Below are positions 26,890 through 35,591 of a stretch of 64,000 bases of DNA, in pieces. Positions within the stretch are counted from its first letter, which is position 1. Every line of letters begins with the position of its first letter. Origin of the DNA: Oleiharenicola lentus (GTDB lineage: Bacteria > Verrucomicrobiota > Verrucomicrobiia > Opitutales > Opitutaceae). The DNA lies in assembly GCF_004118375.1 (NCBI RefSeq), contig NZ_SDHX01000001.1:1553693-1617692 (forward strand). Direction: 5' to 3'. The notes under the pieces are model-generated. The model was not told the DNA's origin. It saw only the letters and a list, made by a program, of their open reading frames with translations, and did not search any database. The translations under genes were made by a program, and so were the position numbers.

Positions 26890-28413
26890 TCAGACGGCGG
26901 CGGGGGCGGGCGGGGTGGGCGCGGCGGGTTTGGCCGGCTTGCCGTAGCCGAGCAGGCCGCGGGTTTTGATGACCTCGGCGACCTTGGCGGGGACGAGCTT
27001 CTCCCAGGAGGCGTCGTTGTGCTTGATGCGCTGGAGCACGTCGCGGGAGAAGATGGTGAGGTAGTCCTCGTTGTAGCCCGTGATGCAGTCGATGTAGTGG
27101 TTCTCGAGCAGGTGGGCGTAGAGGTTGCGCAGGTGGTCGCTCACGTTGAGGTTGCGCGCGGTGATCAGCACCTTGCCGGCAAAGGCGTGCGCGACATGCG
27201 TTTGGCCGCCCTCGGCCGGATGGCCGGTCTTGAGGTAGCTGTCGTAGGCCTGCTGCTGCATCGGATAGATGTAGAGCTTCACGGCGTGGCGGAACATGCG
27301 GCCCATGGATTCGAGGATGCCGCCCTCGAGGTTCTCGTAATACTTCTCGTTGAAGATCTCGAGGAGGTTGTTGATGCCCATGGCGACGCCGATCATCTCC
27401 TTCGTGTAGCGGCGGAAGTAGGAGACGAGGCGGTAGAACTCGGAGTAGTTCGAGATGAGCACCGTGAACCCGATGTGGCCGAGCATGTCCACGCGCGAGA
27501 GGAAGTCCTGCTCGTCGAGCGAGCCCTCGGCGAGGAGGTTGTTCATCGTGATCTCCATGAGCACGACGATGTCCTTGCCCTTCACGAGGGGCTCCTGGAG
27601 GAACTGCGCGGTGGCGCAGTTGAGCATGTCCACGTTGACGTGGGTGACCGGGCGGAAACTGCCGCGCTCGACGAGCACGGGACGGTTGTAGATGACCTCG
27701 GAGGGCTGGAGCACGTCGCCGTTGGGCGCAAACATCACGGCGTTGGTCAGCCCGTGCTTCACGAGGTGCAGCGAAAGGATGCGGTTGTCGATGTGCGCGA
27801 AGGCCGGGCCGCTGAAGCGCAGCATGTCCACCTCGACGCGGTCGGTGCCGAGGTTGTCCACCAGCGACTGGATGAACTTCTCGGGGTTGTCGCGGTGGTA
27901 GAACGCGCCGTAGATGAGGTTGGTGCCGACGATGCCGAGAGCCTCCTGCTGGAGGACGTTTTTCCGGTCGAGGGTGCGGACGTGGATGAGGATGTCGCTG
28001 GGGTCCTCGAGGGGCTTGGTCTGGAAACGGATGCCGAGCCACCCGTGGCCGCTGGTCTGGCCGCTCTTGGCACTCGCGGTGGCAACGGTGTCGGCATAGA
28101 CGAAGAAGCAGGTGCGCTCGCCGCGTTTCTCGTGGAGACGTTCCTTGAGCAGGTTGTATTCATGGCCGAGCATGGTCACGAGGCGCTCGCGGGAGACGTA
28201 GCGCGGGGCCTTGCCATAGATGGCGTCGCTGAACGTCATGTCGTAGGCCGACATGGTCTTGGCGATGGAGCCCGAGGCGCTGCCCGCCTGGAAGAATACG
28301 CGGGCGACCTCCTGACCGGCGCCGATCTCGGCAATGGTGCCGTAGTGGGTGCCATCAAGGTTGATGGTCAGCGCCTTGCGGTTCGTGGTCAGGAATTCCT
28401 GTTTTTCGCTCAT
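26890..28413 (-). CDS. Conserved protein of uncertain function (often labelled TonB-dependent receptor or NaMN adenylyltransferase)
   Basis: A 507-residue soluble protein starting KQEFLTTNRKALTINLD. From memory, close relatives occur in Bacteroidetes, cyanobacteria and other phyla and carry conflicting database names. The sequence shows no signal peptide, TonB box or beta barrel, which argues against a receptor. It also lacks a clear adenylyltransferase (H/T)xGH motif near the N-terminus. Highly conserved-looking blocks include YGTIAEIGAGQEVARVFFQA, SAYDMTFSDAIYG, VLMEITMNNLLAEG and EILESMGRMF-like ILESMGRMFRHAVKLYIYPM. The tail is Pro/Ala-rich. It stands alone, convergent with phoU and divergent from sppA. 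A real and conserved gene; function open. Confidence 0.7.
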   Translation of the reverse strand: MSEKQEFLTTNRKALTINLDGTHYGTIAEIGAGQEVARVFFQAGSASGSIAKTMSAYDMTFSDAIYGKAPRYVSRERLVTMLGHEYNLLKERLHEKRGERTCFFVYADTVATASAKSGQTSGHGWLGIRFQTKPLEDPSDILIHVRTLDRKNVLQQEALGIVGTNLIYGAFYHRDNPEKFIQSLVDNLGTDRVEVDMLRFSGPAFAHIDNRILSLHLVKHGLTNAVMFAPNGDVLQPSEVIYNRPVLVERGSFRPVTHVNVDMLNCATAQFLQEPLVKGKDIVVLMEITMNNLLAEGSLDEQDFLSRVDMLGHIGFTVLISNYSEFYRLVSYFRRYTKEMIGVAMGINNLLEIFNEKYYENLEGGILESMGRMFRHAVKLYIYPMQQQAYDSYLKTGHPAEGGQTHVAHAFAGKVLITARNLNVSDHLRNLYAHLLENHYIDCITGYNEDYLTIFSRDVLQRIKHNDASWEKLVPAKVAEVIKTRGLLGYGKPAKPAAPTPPAPAAV

Positions 28414-28469
28414 AAGCGTGGCGGGTTGCGGGAAGACTATATCGGCACAATCGGATGTCTAGCCGCGTT

Positions 28470-28559
28470 AAATCGCCGGCGGATTTGGCCGATAAGTAAC
28501 ACAACCGCTTATCGCGGTGAGACTCCGCCCGTCCACATGACGGTCCGCGGGGCTTTTTT
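28470..28559 (+). promoter_or_regulatory. Structured leader or small RNA candidate with terminator-like end, upstream of sppA
   Basis: Three hairpins follow one another: AAATC/GATTT (28470-28486), CGATAAG/CTTATCG with an 11-base loop (28490-28514), and CCGC-CCGTC/GACGG-GCGG (28525-28550). The last is followed by GGC and six T (28554-28559). A + strand terminator here has no upstream gene to serve, since the neighbour is on the minus strand. It is either an attenuator for sppA or the end of a small transcript. Confidence 0.4.
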
Positions 28560-28596
28560 CGCTGGCGGGGAGGGGGGCGCGGTCTAGCTTCGCGGC

Positions 28597-30441
28597 ATGA
28601 AGAATTTCTTCACGTCGTTTTTCGCCACGATCAGTGCGCTGCTGGTGTTTCTGATCGGTGGCGTCATCCTCGCTTTCGTGATGCTCGGGGTGTTGATTGC
28701 CCTCGGGCAGAAGAAACCGGTGGCGGTGGAAGAGGGGTCCTACCTCGTGTTCGACCTCTCGGCCACCATCATGGACACGCCCGACCAGGCCGAGGGCATG
28801 GAGGAGTTTCTCGAGGCGTTGGGCGGTGACAGCCGCAGCCGGCTCCAGCTGCGCCAGGTGACGCGCGCGATCGAGGCGGCGGCCCACGACAAGGCCATCA
28901 AGGGGCTGTTTCTCACGGGTTCGGTGCAGGGTGGCGGTTACGGCTCGGGCTTTGCCGCGCTCAAGGAAGTGCGCGAGACCGTGGCCGCCTTCAAGGCCTC
29001 TGGCAAACCCGTCAAGGCCTACCTGAACATGGCCCGCACGCGCGACCTCTACCTCGCCTCTCTGGCGGACGATCTCGCCCTCGATCCCTACGGCGTGGTG
29101 TTCATGCCCGGGCTCGCCTCGCAACCGATGTTTTTCACGGGCGCCTTTGAGAAGTTTGGCATCGGCGTGCAGGTCACGCGCGTGGGTAAATACAAGAGCG
29201 GCATCGAGCCCTACACGCGCAAGGACATGAGCCCGGAAAACCGGGAGCAGATCCAGAAGCTGATCGACGACCTGTGGAAGGATCTGACCGTCGCCGTGCA
29301 GGGCGCGCGCAAGCTCCCGGAAGGCGCACTGCAAAAGGTCGTGGACGAAAAGGGCATGATCCGGGCCGACGTGGCCAAGCAGGCCGGCCTGGTGGACCGC
29401 ATCGCCTACCTCGACGAAGTCCTCGATGAACTGAAGGCCGACACCGGCCGCAAGGGCTCCTCGCGGCCTTTCAAGCAGATCAACCTCAAGGAATACGCGC
29501 GGCTCGTCAGCGCCAGCGGCCTGACGGCCCGGCGCGCGGGCGAGGGGAAGACGGAAACCTCGTCGGACAAGGGTCGCATCGCCATCGTTTACACCGAGGG
29601 CGAGATCGTGGACGGCCACGGCAACGAGGAGGGTTATGTCTATGGGGCCAAGACCGCGCGGCTCCTCCGTCAGATCCGTCAGGATGACGCCGTGAAAGCG
29701 GTCGTGCTGCGCGTGAACAGCCCCGGCGGCAGCGTGACCGGCTCGGAGGCCATCGCGCGCGAGGTTCGTCTGCTGCAGGAGAAGAAACCCGTCGTGGTCT
29801 CGATGGGCGCCTACGCCGCCTCGGGCGGCTACTGGATTTCCGCACCCGCGAGCCGCATCTTTGCCGAGCCGACCACGGTCACCGGCTCGATCGGTGTCTA
29901 CGGCGTGTTGCTCAATTTCCAGGGCCTGCTGAACGACAAGCTGGGCCTGACCTTCGACACGGTGAAAACCGGACGCTACGCCGATGCCCTCACGATCACG
30001 CGGCCCAAGACCCCCGAGGAGATGGCCATCATCCAGGACTCCGTGGACTGGGTCTATGATCAGTTCATCACCAAGGTCACCGAGGAACGCAAACTCGAGC
30101 GCAAGACGGTCGAGGAGATCGCACAAGGCCGCGTGTGGTCGGGCAGCGAGGCGCTGAAGCTCGGCCTCGTGGACGAGCTGGGCGGACTGGCGGCCGCGGT
30201 GAAACACGCCGCTGCCGAGGCCAAGCTGGGCGACGGTTTCCGGGTCTCCGAGTATCCGCGGCCGAAGCAATTCGCCGAGGCGCTCACCGAGGCGATCGAG
30301 GGGCGGCACCGCGAAAAGGCGCTGGGCGGGCCGGCGGGCGTGCTCATGGGCGAGGCGCTCGCGGAACTGCAAGCGCTCGGCAAGTTCAACGATCCGCAGG
30401 GCGTGTATGCCCGGTTGCCTTTTGACCTGCGCCTACAATAG
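28597..30441 (+). CDS. sppA: Signal peptide peptidase SppA, 67K type
   Basis: Membrane-anchored serine/lysine protease that degrades cleaved signal peptides in the inner membrane. At 614 residues it is the long form, with two tandem protease-like domains. One N-terminal membrane segment (about 10-35). The catalytic lysine is Lys200 in GKYKSGIEPY in the first domain and the nucleophile Ser409 in AASGGYW in the second, the split active site known from Escherichia coli. NSPGGSVTGSEAI is the usual second-domain motif. The TAGCTT box six bases before the ATG may be a -10 element giving a leaderless message. sufT follows after nine bases. Confidence 0.92.
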   Translation: MKNFFTSFFATISALLVFLIGGVILAFVMLGVLIALGQKKPVAVEEGSYLVFDLSATIMDTPDQAEGMEEFLEALGGDSRSRLQLRQVTRAIEAAAHDKAIKGLFLTGSVQGGGYGSGFAALKEVRETVAAFKASGKPVKAYLNMARTRDLYLASLADDLALDPYGVVFMPGLASQPMFFTGAFEKFGIGVQVTRVGKYKSGIEPYTRKDMSPENREQIQKLIDDLWKDLTVAVQGARKLPEGALQKVVDEKGMIRADVAKQAGLVDRIAYLDEVLDELKADTGRKGSSRPFKQINLKEYARLVSASGLTARRAGEGKTETSSDKGRIAIVYTEGEIVDGHGNEEGYVYGAKTARLLRQIRQDDAVKAVVLRVNSPGGSVTGSEAIAREVRLLQEKKPVVVSMGAYAASGGYWISAPASRIFAEPTTVTGSIGVYGVLLNFQGLLNDKLGLTFDTVKTGRYADALTITRPKTPEEMAIIQDSVDWVYDQFITKVTEERKLERKTVEEIAQGRVWSGSEALKLGLVDELGGLAAAVKHAAAEAKLGDGFRVSEYPRPKQFAEALTEAIEGRHREKALGGPAGVLMGEALAELQALGKFNDPQGVYARLPFDLRLQ

Positions 30442-30450
30442 CGTGACCGC

Positions 30451-30987
30451 ATGAATCAGGAATTCGTGCTGAGCCAGAACTGTCCCGCCACCGTCATCCC
30501 CGCCGGCGACAAGGTGCGCCTGTCCGCCGGCACCAAGGTTTTCATCACCCAGTCGCTGGGCGGCAACGTCACGGTGCGCACCGACCAGGGACTGTTCCAG
30601 ATCGCGAAGGAGAACGCGGGGCTCATCGAGGGCTACACCGTGAAGGAGGAGGCGACCGCCCTCGTGGGCGGAGCGTTCAGCGAGGAGGCGGTCTGGAGCG
30701 CGATGAAGACCTGCTTCGACCCCGAGATCCCCGTGAACATCGTGGACCTCGGGCTCGTCTATGATCTCTCCATCGAGAAAACGCCGGCCGGCGGCCACAG
30801 TGTCGAGGTGAAGATGACCCTCACGGCGCCGGGTTGCGGCATGGGCCCGGTGATCGCCGAGGACGCCCGTTCAAAAATCGCGCGGCTGCCGACGGTCGAG
30901 TCCGCCAAGGTCCACATTGTCTGGGACCCGCAGTGGACCCCGCAGATGATCTCCGAGACCGGCCGCAAGGTGCTGGGGATCGAGTGA
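30451..30987 (+). CDS. sufT: Putative Fe-S cluster assembly protein SufT
   Basis: A 178-residue cytosolic protein. The C-terminal MIP18/DUF59 domain (about 75-178) shows DPEIPVNIVDLGLVYDL and LTAPGCGMGPVIAEDA, the latter with the conserved cysteine. The N-terminal 70 residues form the small beta domain that distinguishes SufT from PaaD. SufT helps mature Fe-S proteins under high demand; that role is known for the family. No other suf gene is present here. It lies directly after sppA, which suggests a shared transcript. Confidence 0.88.
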   Translation: MNQEFVLSQNCPATVIPAGDKVRLSAGTKVFITQSLGGNVTVRTDQGLFQIAKENAGLIEGYTVKEEATALVGGAFSEEAVWSAMKTCFDPEIPVNIVDLGLVYDLSIEKTPAGGHSVEVKMTLTAPGCGMGPVIAEDARSKIARLPTVESAKVHIVWDPQWTPQMISETGRKVLGIE

Positions 30988-31035
30988 GGTGTCGGTCAGG
31001 TTGCAGCCGGCTGGCTGCGCTTTGCGGCTGGGGGA

Positions 31036-31065
31036 AACAAAAAGCCGCGCCCGGGGGCGCGGCTT
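31036..31065 (-). terminator. Terminator for the superoxide dismutase gene
   Basis: A perfect 10-bp stem, AAGCCGCGCC / GGCGCGGCTT, has a 4-base loop. Read on the minus strand it is followed by TTTTTGTTT. It lies 48 bases after the sod stop and also faces the end of sufT, so it may act weakly in both directions. Confidence 0.85.
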
Positions 31066-31113
31066 GAGGAGAGGGAACTACGGCTTGGTTTGGGTCCGGG
31101 CTGACGCGGTGCG

Positions 31114-31743
<630 letters not shown>

Positions 31744-31792
31744 GATATTCGTGGGTTGAAGTTGTCCTAAGCTGCACGCGGCGCGGGTGGCG

Positions 31793-32326
31793 TCAACTGC
31801 CGGGCGTGTCTTCCGCGCGCTTCGCCTTGAAATACGCCTGCAGCAGTTCGAGGCAGGGCTGCTCCAGCACGCCGCGGGTGAGTTCAAGGTGGTGGTTGAC
31901 CTGCGGCAGGGCGTTGAGGTCGGTGGCGCCGCCGAGGCACCCCATCTTGGGGTCGGAGACGGCGAAGACCACGCGCTTGACCCGCGACATCAGCGTGGCG
32001 CCGGAGCACATCGGGCAGGGCTCCTTGGTCACGTAGAGCGTGGCGTCGTTGAGCCGCCAGTCGCCGATGGCCTTGGCGGCTTGGCCGAGGGCGAGGATTT
32101 CGGCGTGGGCGGTTGGGTCGCGGGTGCTGTCGCGCTGGTTGTGGGCGGAGGCTATGACCTCGCCGCCGAGTTCGATCACGGCACCGATGGGCACTTCGTC
32201 CTGCCGCCAGGCGTCGATCGCCTGATTGTAAGCCAGCCACATGTAAAATTCATCGTCCCGCTTCAATTGGGACGGGAAGACTTTCTCAAAAGGGCAGGGC
32301 GGGGCGTTGCGGGTGGGTTGGACCAT
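31793..32326 (-). CDS. tadA: tRNA adenosine deaminase TadA-like
   Basis: Zinc-dependent deaminase of the CDA fold, 177 residues, that would convert A34 to inosine in the tRNA-Arg anticodon. Zinc ligands and catalytic residues are HAE (His74, Glu76) and PCPMCSGA (Cys104, Cys107). The preceding DEVPIGAVI strand is typical. The N-terminus has about 25 extra residues, and the C-terminal half ([20 protein letters not shown]) is of the TadA rather than the cytidine-deaminase type. A guanine deaminase-like function is a less likely alternative. It diverges from infA. Confidence 0.8.
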   Translation of the reverse strand: MVQPTRNAPPCPFEKVFPSQLKRDDEFYMWLAYNQAIDAWRQDEVPIGAVIELGGEVIASAHNQRDSTRDPTAHAEILALGQAAKAIGDWRLNDATLYVTKEPCPMCSGATLMSRVKRVVFAVSDPKMGCLGGATDLNALPQVNHHLELTRGVLEQPCLELLQAYFKAKRAEDTPGS

Positions 32327-32352
32327 GCGGTTAGGTTCCGTAAACGAGAGCC

Positions 32353-32384
32353 TTGACTTAGGTGCCGGGGTGCGGTGTTACAAT
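32353..32384 (+). promoter_or_regulatory. Putative promoter of infA
   Basis: The TACAAT -10 (32379) matches the consensus at five of six positions. The only good -35, TTGACT (32353), is 20 bases away, longer than usual. It lies 50 bases before the infA start. Confidence 0.45.
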
Positions 32385-32433
32385 GGCTTTTTATTCATCT
32401 GCATGCAGCGAACCACTGTTTCCCATCTCCACC

Positions 32434-32706
32434 ATGTCTGACGGCAAATCGATCGAAGTTGAAGGCAAGATTATCGCCGTCCTTCCGGGAACCATGTTTC
32501 GCGTGCAACTGGACAACAGCCACATCGTGCTGGCCCATATTTCCGGCAAGCTCCGCAAGCACTTCATCAAGATCGCCGCGGGCGACCGGGTGAAGATGGA
32601 GATGAGCCCCTACGACCTCGACAAGGCCCGCATCACCTTCCGTCTGCGCGACGTGAACGCCGCGCCGCCGCCCCCGCCCGGGGCGCGCCGGAACAACCGT
32701 CGCTGA
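32434..32706 (+). CDS. infA: Translation initiation factor IF-1
   Basis: A 90-residue S1/OB-fold protein that occupies the ribosomal A site during initiation. It aligns over its whole core: [54 protein letters not shown]. The last 18 residues are an unusual Pro/Arg tail ([14 protein letters not shown]) beyond the normal ~72-residue length. The ATG at MSDGKS is chosen over an upstream one, because the longer form adds only non-conserved residues encoded in the promoter region. xerD follows after 21 bases. Confidence 0.93.
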   Translation: MSDGKSIEVEGKIIAVLPGTMFRVQLDNSHIVLAHISGKLRKHFIKIAAGDRVKMEMSPYDLDKARITFRLRDVNAAPPPPPGARRNNRR

Positions 32707-32727
32707 GTCCAGCCGGCGGCCGCGCGC

Positions 32728-33693
32728 ATGAAGAAGCCGCCGGCAGCTCCGCAAGCCAGGCCGGCCCCCATGCCGCCGGCCCCCGAGGCGTTTGCGGACG
32801 GTATCGACGACTTTCTCGCCTACATCGAGCTGGAGAAAGGTCTGTCGCGCAACACGGCCAAATCCTACGAAAACGACCTGCGTCAGGCCGCCCACCGGCT
32901 CAAGGCGCTTGGCGCCGCCAACTGGCTGAAGGTCACGGCCAAACATCTCGCCGGCTGGCTGCACTGGCTGAGCGACGAGGAGTTCAGCGAATCCAGCCAG
33001 GCGCGCAAGCTGGCCGCCGTGCGCATGCTGTTCCGGCACCTCGTGCGCCAGGGGCGGCGCGAGGATGATCCGGCCGCGCTGCTGAGCGGGCCGAAGTTCC
33101 GCCGCAAGCTTCCGCAGACGCTCTCGCCCGGTGAGATGGACCGCCTGCTGGCCGCTCCGGTCGGTGGTGACGCCTACGCCGTGCGTGACCGCGCGATGCT
33201 CGAACTGTTTTACTCCAGCGGTCTCCGCATCTCGGAACTCTGCGGTCTCACGCTCCAGCAAGTGGATTTGGAAAACGGTTTCGTGCGCGTCTTCGGCAAG
33301 GGCTCCAAGGAGCGCGTCGTGCCGCTTGGAGCCAAGGCGCGCGATGCCGTGCAGGCCTATCTTGGATCAGCCCGGCCAAAGCTCGTGAAGGGCCGCACCG
33401 GCAGTGAGCTGTTCCTGAGCGAGCGGGGCAAGGCCATCTCGCGGAAGACACTTTGGGTGATCGTCAAGAATTCCGCCAGGCGTGCCGGCTTGGAGAAACC
33501 GGTGAAGCCGCACCTGCTGCGCCACTCGTTCGCCACGCACCTGCTCGGGGGCGGCGCCGATCTGCGCGCCATCCAGGAGATGCTCGGTCACGCCAGCATC
33601 GGCACCACGCAAATCTACACGGCGGTCGAGTCGTCCCGCCTGCTCGACCAGCACGCGAAGTTCCACCCGCGGAACAAGCGAGGCGGGAAGTAG
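32728..33693 (+). CDS. xerD: Site-specific tyrosine recombinase XerD-type
   Basis: Recombinase that resolves chromosome dimers at dif, 321 residues. The N-terminal SAM-like core-binding domain covers about 25-110 (DDFLAYIELEKGLSRNTAKS) and the catalytic domain about 130-300. The active-site set is complete: Arg167 in SGLRISE, Lys191 in GKGSKER, His262 and Arg265 in HLLRHSFATHLL, His288 in LGHASIGTTQ, and Tyr297 in IYT. A Pro/Ala-rich extension of 20 residues precedes the core. There is no sign of an integron or phage. XerC is not excluded. Confidence 0.88.
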   Translation: MKKPPAAPQARPAPMPPAPEAFADGIDDFLAYIELEKGLSRNTAKSYENDLRQAAHRLKALGAANWLKVTAKHLAGWLHWLSDEEFSESSQARKLAAVRMLFRHLVRQGRREDDPAALLSGPKFRRKLPQTLSPGEMDRLLAAPVGGDAYAVRDRAMLELFYSSGLRISELCGLTLQQVDLENGFVRVFGKGSKERVVPLGAKARDAVQAYLGSARPKLVKGRTGSELFLSERGKAISRKTLWVIVKNSARRAGLEKPVKPHLLRHSFATHLLGGGADLRAIQEMLGHASIGTTQIYTAVESSRLLDQHAKFHPRNKRGGK

Positions 33694-33712
33694 GGGGCGA
33701 GCTGGCTTCGAC

Positions 33713-33782
33713 GTGGGCGGCCAGCTTGCTGGCGCCACGATCACTTCAAGATGTTCGTGGCGTGAGCAAGCTCACCGCCCAC
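33713..33782. repeat. Double-hairpin (BIME-like) repeat with compensatory changes
   Basis: Arms of 28 bases (33713-33740 and 33755-33782) are inverted copies with four differences. All four fall in an inner palindrome that stays intact in both arms: CCAGC-TT-GCTGG on the left, TGAGC-TT-GCTCA on the right. The outer GTGGGCGG and GCCACGA are identical. It lies between convergent xerD and the dienelactone-hydrolase-like gene. Confidence 0.85.
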
Positions 33783-33791
33783 AACGGTGTC

Positions 33792-34679
33792 TCACCCGAG
33801 CTTCGCCTTGAAGAACGCCAGCGTGCGCTCCCACGAGAGCTCGGCCGCCGTCTTGTCGTAGCGCGGAGTCGTGTCGTTGTGGAAGCCGTGATTCACGCCG
33901 GGATAGGTATGGGCCTCGTAGGAAACGCCGGCCGCCTTGAGGGCTGCTTCGTAGTCGGGCCAGCTGGCGTTCACCCGCGTGTCCAGCTCGGCGAAGTGGA
34001 GCATGATCGCCGCCTTGATTTTCGGCACCTCCGTGAGCGTGGGCGCGCCGCCGTAGTAAGGCACCGCCGCCTTCAGTTCGGGCAGACGGCAGGCGAGGGT
34101 GTTGGACATCCAGCCGCCGAAACAGAAGCCGACCACGCCGAGCGATCCGTTGCAGGCCGGGTGGGCCTGGAGGAATTTCGCGCCGGCCACGAAGTCCTCG
34201 GTGATCTTGTTGCGGTCAAGTTTGGCCTGCAGGGCGCGGCCTTCGTCGTCGTTGCCCGGGTAGCCGCCGACCGGATAAAGCGCGTCGGGCCCGAACGCCA
34301 CGAAGCCCGCCACCGCGAGCCGGCGCACGACATCCTCGATGTAGGGATTGAGGCCGCGGTTCTCATGCACCACGAGCACGCCGGGCAGGCGGCCGAGGCC
34401 GCCGGAGGGCTTGGCGAAGAGACCACGCATCTCGCCGCTGCCGTCGGGTGAGGGATATTTGAGATACTCGGTGCTGATGCGCAGGTCATCGGTCGGCACC
34501 TGCGCGGCGAAAACGTATTTCGGGCTCAGCATCTCCAGCAGCGCGGCCGCGGTCAGGCCGCCGACGGCGAACTTGGCGGCACGTTCCATGAAGACGCGCC
34601 GGTCAATCTGGCCGTGGACGTAGTAGTCGTAGAGGTCGAGGAGTTCCTGGCTGAATTGGGAGGCAGGCGGGCGTTGCAT
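33792..34679 (-). CDS. Tat-exported dienelactone hydrolase-like protein
   Basis: A 295-residue alpha/beta hydrolase of the dienelactone hydrolase family. A leading helix (FSQELLDLYDYYVHGQIDRR) is followed by a twin-arginine type signal, RRVFMERAAKF, at 27-37 and a hydrophobic stretch GGLTAAALLEML. The nucleophile is Cys near residue 186 in GFCFGGW, with Asp in AELDTRVN and His in VNHGFHN. The family opens lactone or carboxy-ester bonds; the substrate is unknown. The N-terminal helix plus Tat signal is a known layout for secreted members. An upstream in-frame extension lies opposite the SDR gene and is rejected. It diverges from the SDR gene across a 105-base gap. Confidence 0.82.
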   Translation of the reverse strand: MQRPPASQFSQELLDLYDYYVHGQIDRRVFMERAAKFAVGGLTAAALLEMLSPKYVFAAQVPTDDLRISTEYLKYPSPDGSGEMRGLFAKPSGGLGRLPGVLVVHENRGLNPYIEDVVRRLAVAGFVAFGPDALYPVGGYPGNDDEGRALQAKLDRNKITEDFVAGAKFLQAHPACNGSLGVVGFCFGGWMSNTLACRLPELKAAVPYYGGAPTLTEVPKIKAAIMLHFAELDTRVNASWPDYEAALKAAGVSYEAHTYPGVNHGFHNDTTPRYDKTAAELSWERTLAFFKAKLG

Positions 34680-34784
34680 GGGGTGGGCGGGGATGCGCTG
34701 AAGATGCACCGGCCGGGACGAAGCGCAACCGGCGGCCGGATGAAAACAATTGTTCCCCGTGCCAGGCTCGTGCTGAATGCCGGC

Positions 34785-35573
34785 ATGAGCGACATGGCAA
34801 AACTGGCGGTGGTGACGGGAGCGAGCCGGGGGATCGGCCGCGAGATCGCGGTCACGCTGGCGAAGGACGGCTGGGACGTTGCTTTCAGCCACGTCGCCCC
34901 GGACGCCGAGGCGGACGAAACCGCGGGGCTGATCCGCGCGACGGGTCGCCGTGCGCTCGCGATCCGCTGCGACGTGGGGCTGAAGGCCGAGGTTGGGAAA
35001 TTCTACGAGGTCGTGACGCAACATTTCGGCACAGTGCCGGGTCTGCTGGTGAACAACGCCGGTATCCAGACCTGGTCGCCGCTGCTGGAACTGAAGGAGG
35101 AGGACTGGGACCGGGTCATCCGCACGAATCTGAAAGGCTGTTTCCTGAACACGCAGCGCGCCGCCCAGCTCATGGTCGAGCGCGGTCTCCGCGGGGTGAT
35201 CATCAATCTCGGTTCCGCCTGCAACTGGATGGCTTTCCCGCGGCTGGTGGACTACACGGCGTCGAAAGGCGGCATCGAGCAGTTCACGAAGGTGGCCGCG
35301 CTCGAACTCGGGCCGCACGGCATCAGGGTCAACTGCGTGGCGCCGGGTGCCATCGAGCACGAACGCACCAAGCAGGAAGCGCCGCAATACGCGCAAAACT
35401 GGGCGCGCATCACCCCGCTGCGCCGCGTGGGCACGACGGACGATGTCGCCCGGGCGGTGCGGTTCCTCGCCGGCCCGGATGCCGCATTTGTCACCGGCCA
35501 GACCCTGTTCGTGGACGGCGGCGCCTTCTCCGTGCCAAACTGGCCGCAGGAATACAATCGGGACCAGGGCTGA
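34785..35573 (+). CDS. Short-chain dehydrogenase/reductase
   Basis: Cytosolic NAD(P)-dependent oxidoreductase of the classical SDR family, 262 residues. The cofactor-binding motif TGASRGIG is at about 13-20, then NNAG near 90, and the active site has Ser in NLGSACN and Tyr-x3-Lys in YTASKGG. The C-terminus is FVTGQTLFVDGGAF. Names such as glucose 1-dehydrogenase or 3-oxoacyl-ACP reductase would fit equally, and the substrate cannot be read. Starts at MSDMAKL or, three codons later, MAKL are both possible. The next two genes, on the opposite strand, suggest a sugar-oxidation neighbourhood. Confidence 0.9.
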   Translation: MSDMAKLAVVTGASRGIGREIAVTLAKDGWDVAFSHVAPDAEADETAGLIRATGRRALAIRCDVGLKAEVGKFYEVVTQHFGTVPGLLVNNAGIQTWSPLLELKEEDWDRVIRTNLKGCFLNTQRAAQLMVERGLRGVIINLGSACNWMAFPRLVDYTASKGGIEQFTKVAALELGPHGIRVNCVAPGAIEHERTKQEAPQYAQNWARITPLRRVGTTDDVARAVRFLAGPDAAFVTGQTLFVDGGAFSVPNWPQEYNRDQG

Positions 35574-35591
35574 CTCCGAGGGGAGGCGCTT

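Noticed and set aside
28494-28505. GTAACACAACCG upstream of sppA as a third Pho box
   Set aside because: Only one heptamer is intact, the second half is part of a hairpin stem, and sppA has no phosphate link.
33453-34451. Plus-strand frame of about 330 codons across the end of xerD and the hydrolase-like gene
   Set aside because: It overlaps both genes and a repeat element and has no recognisable domain.
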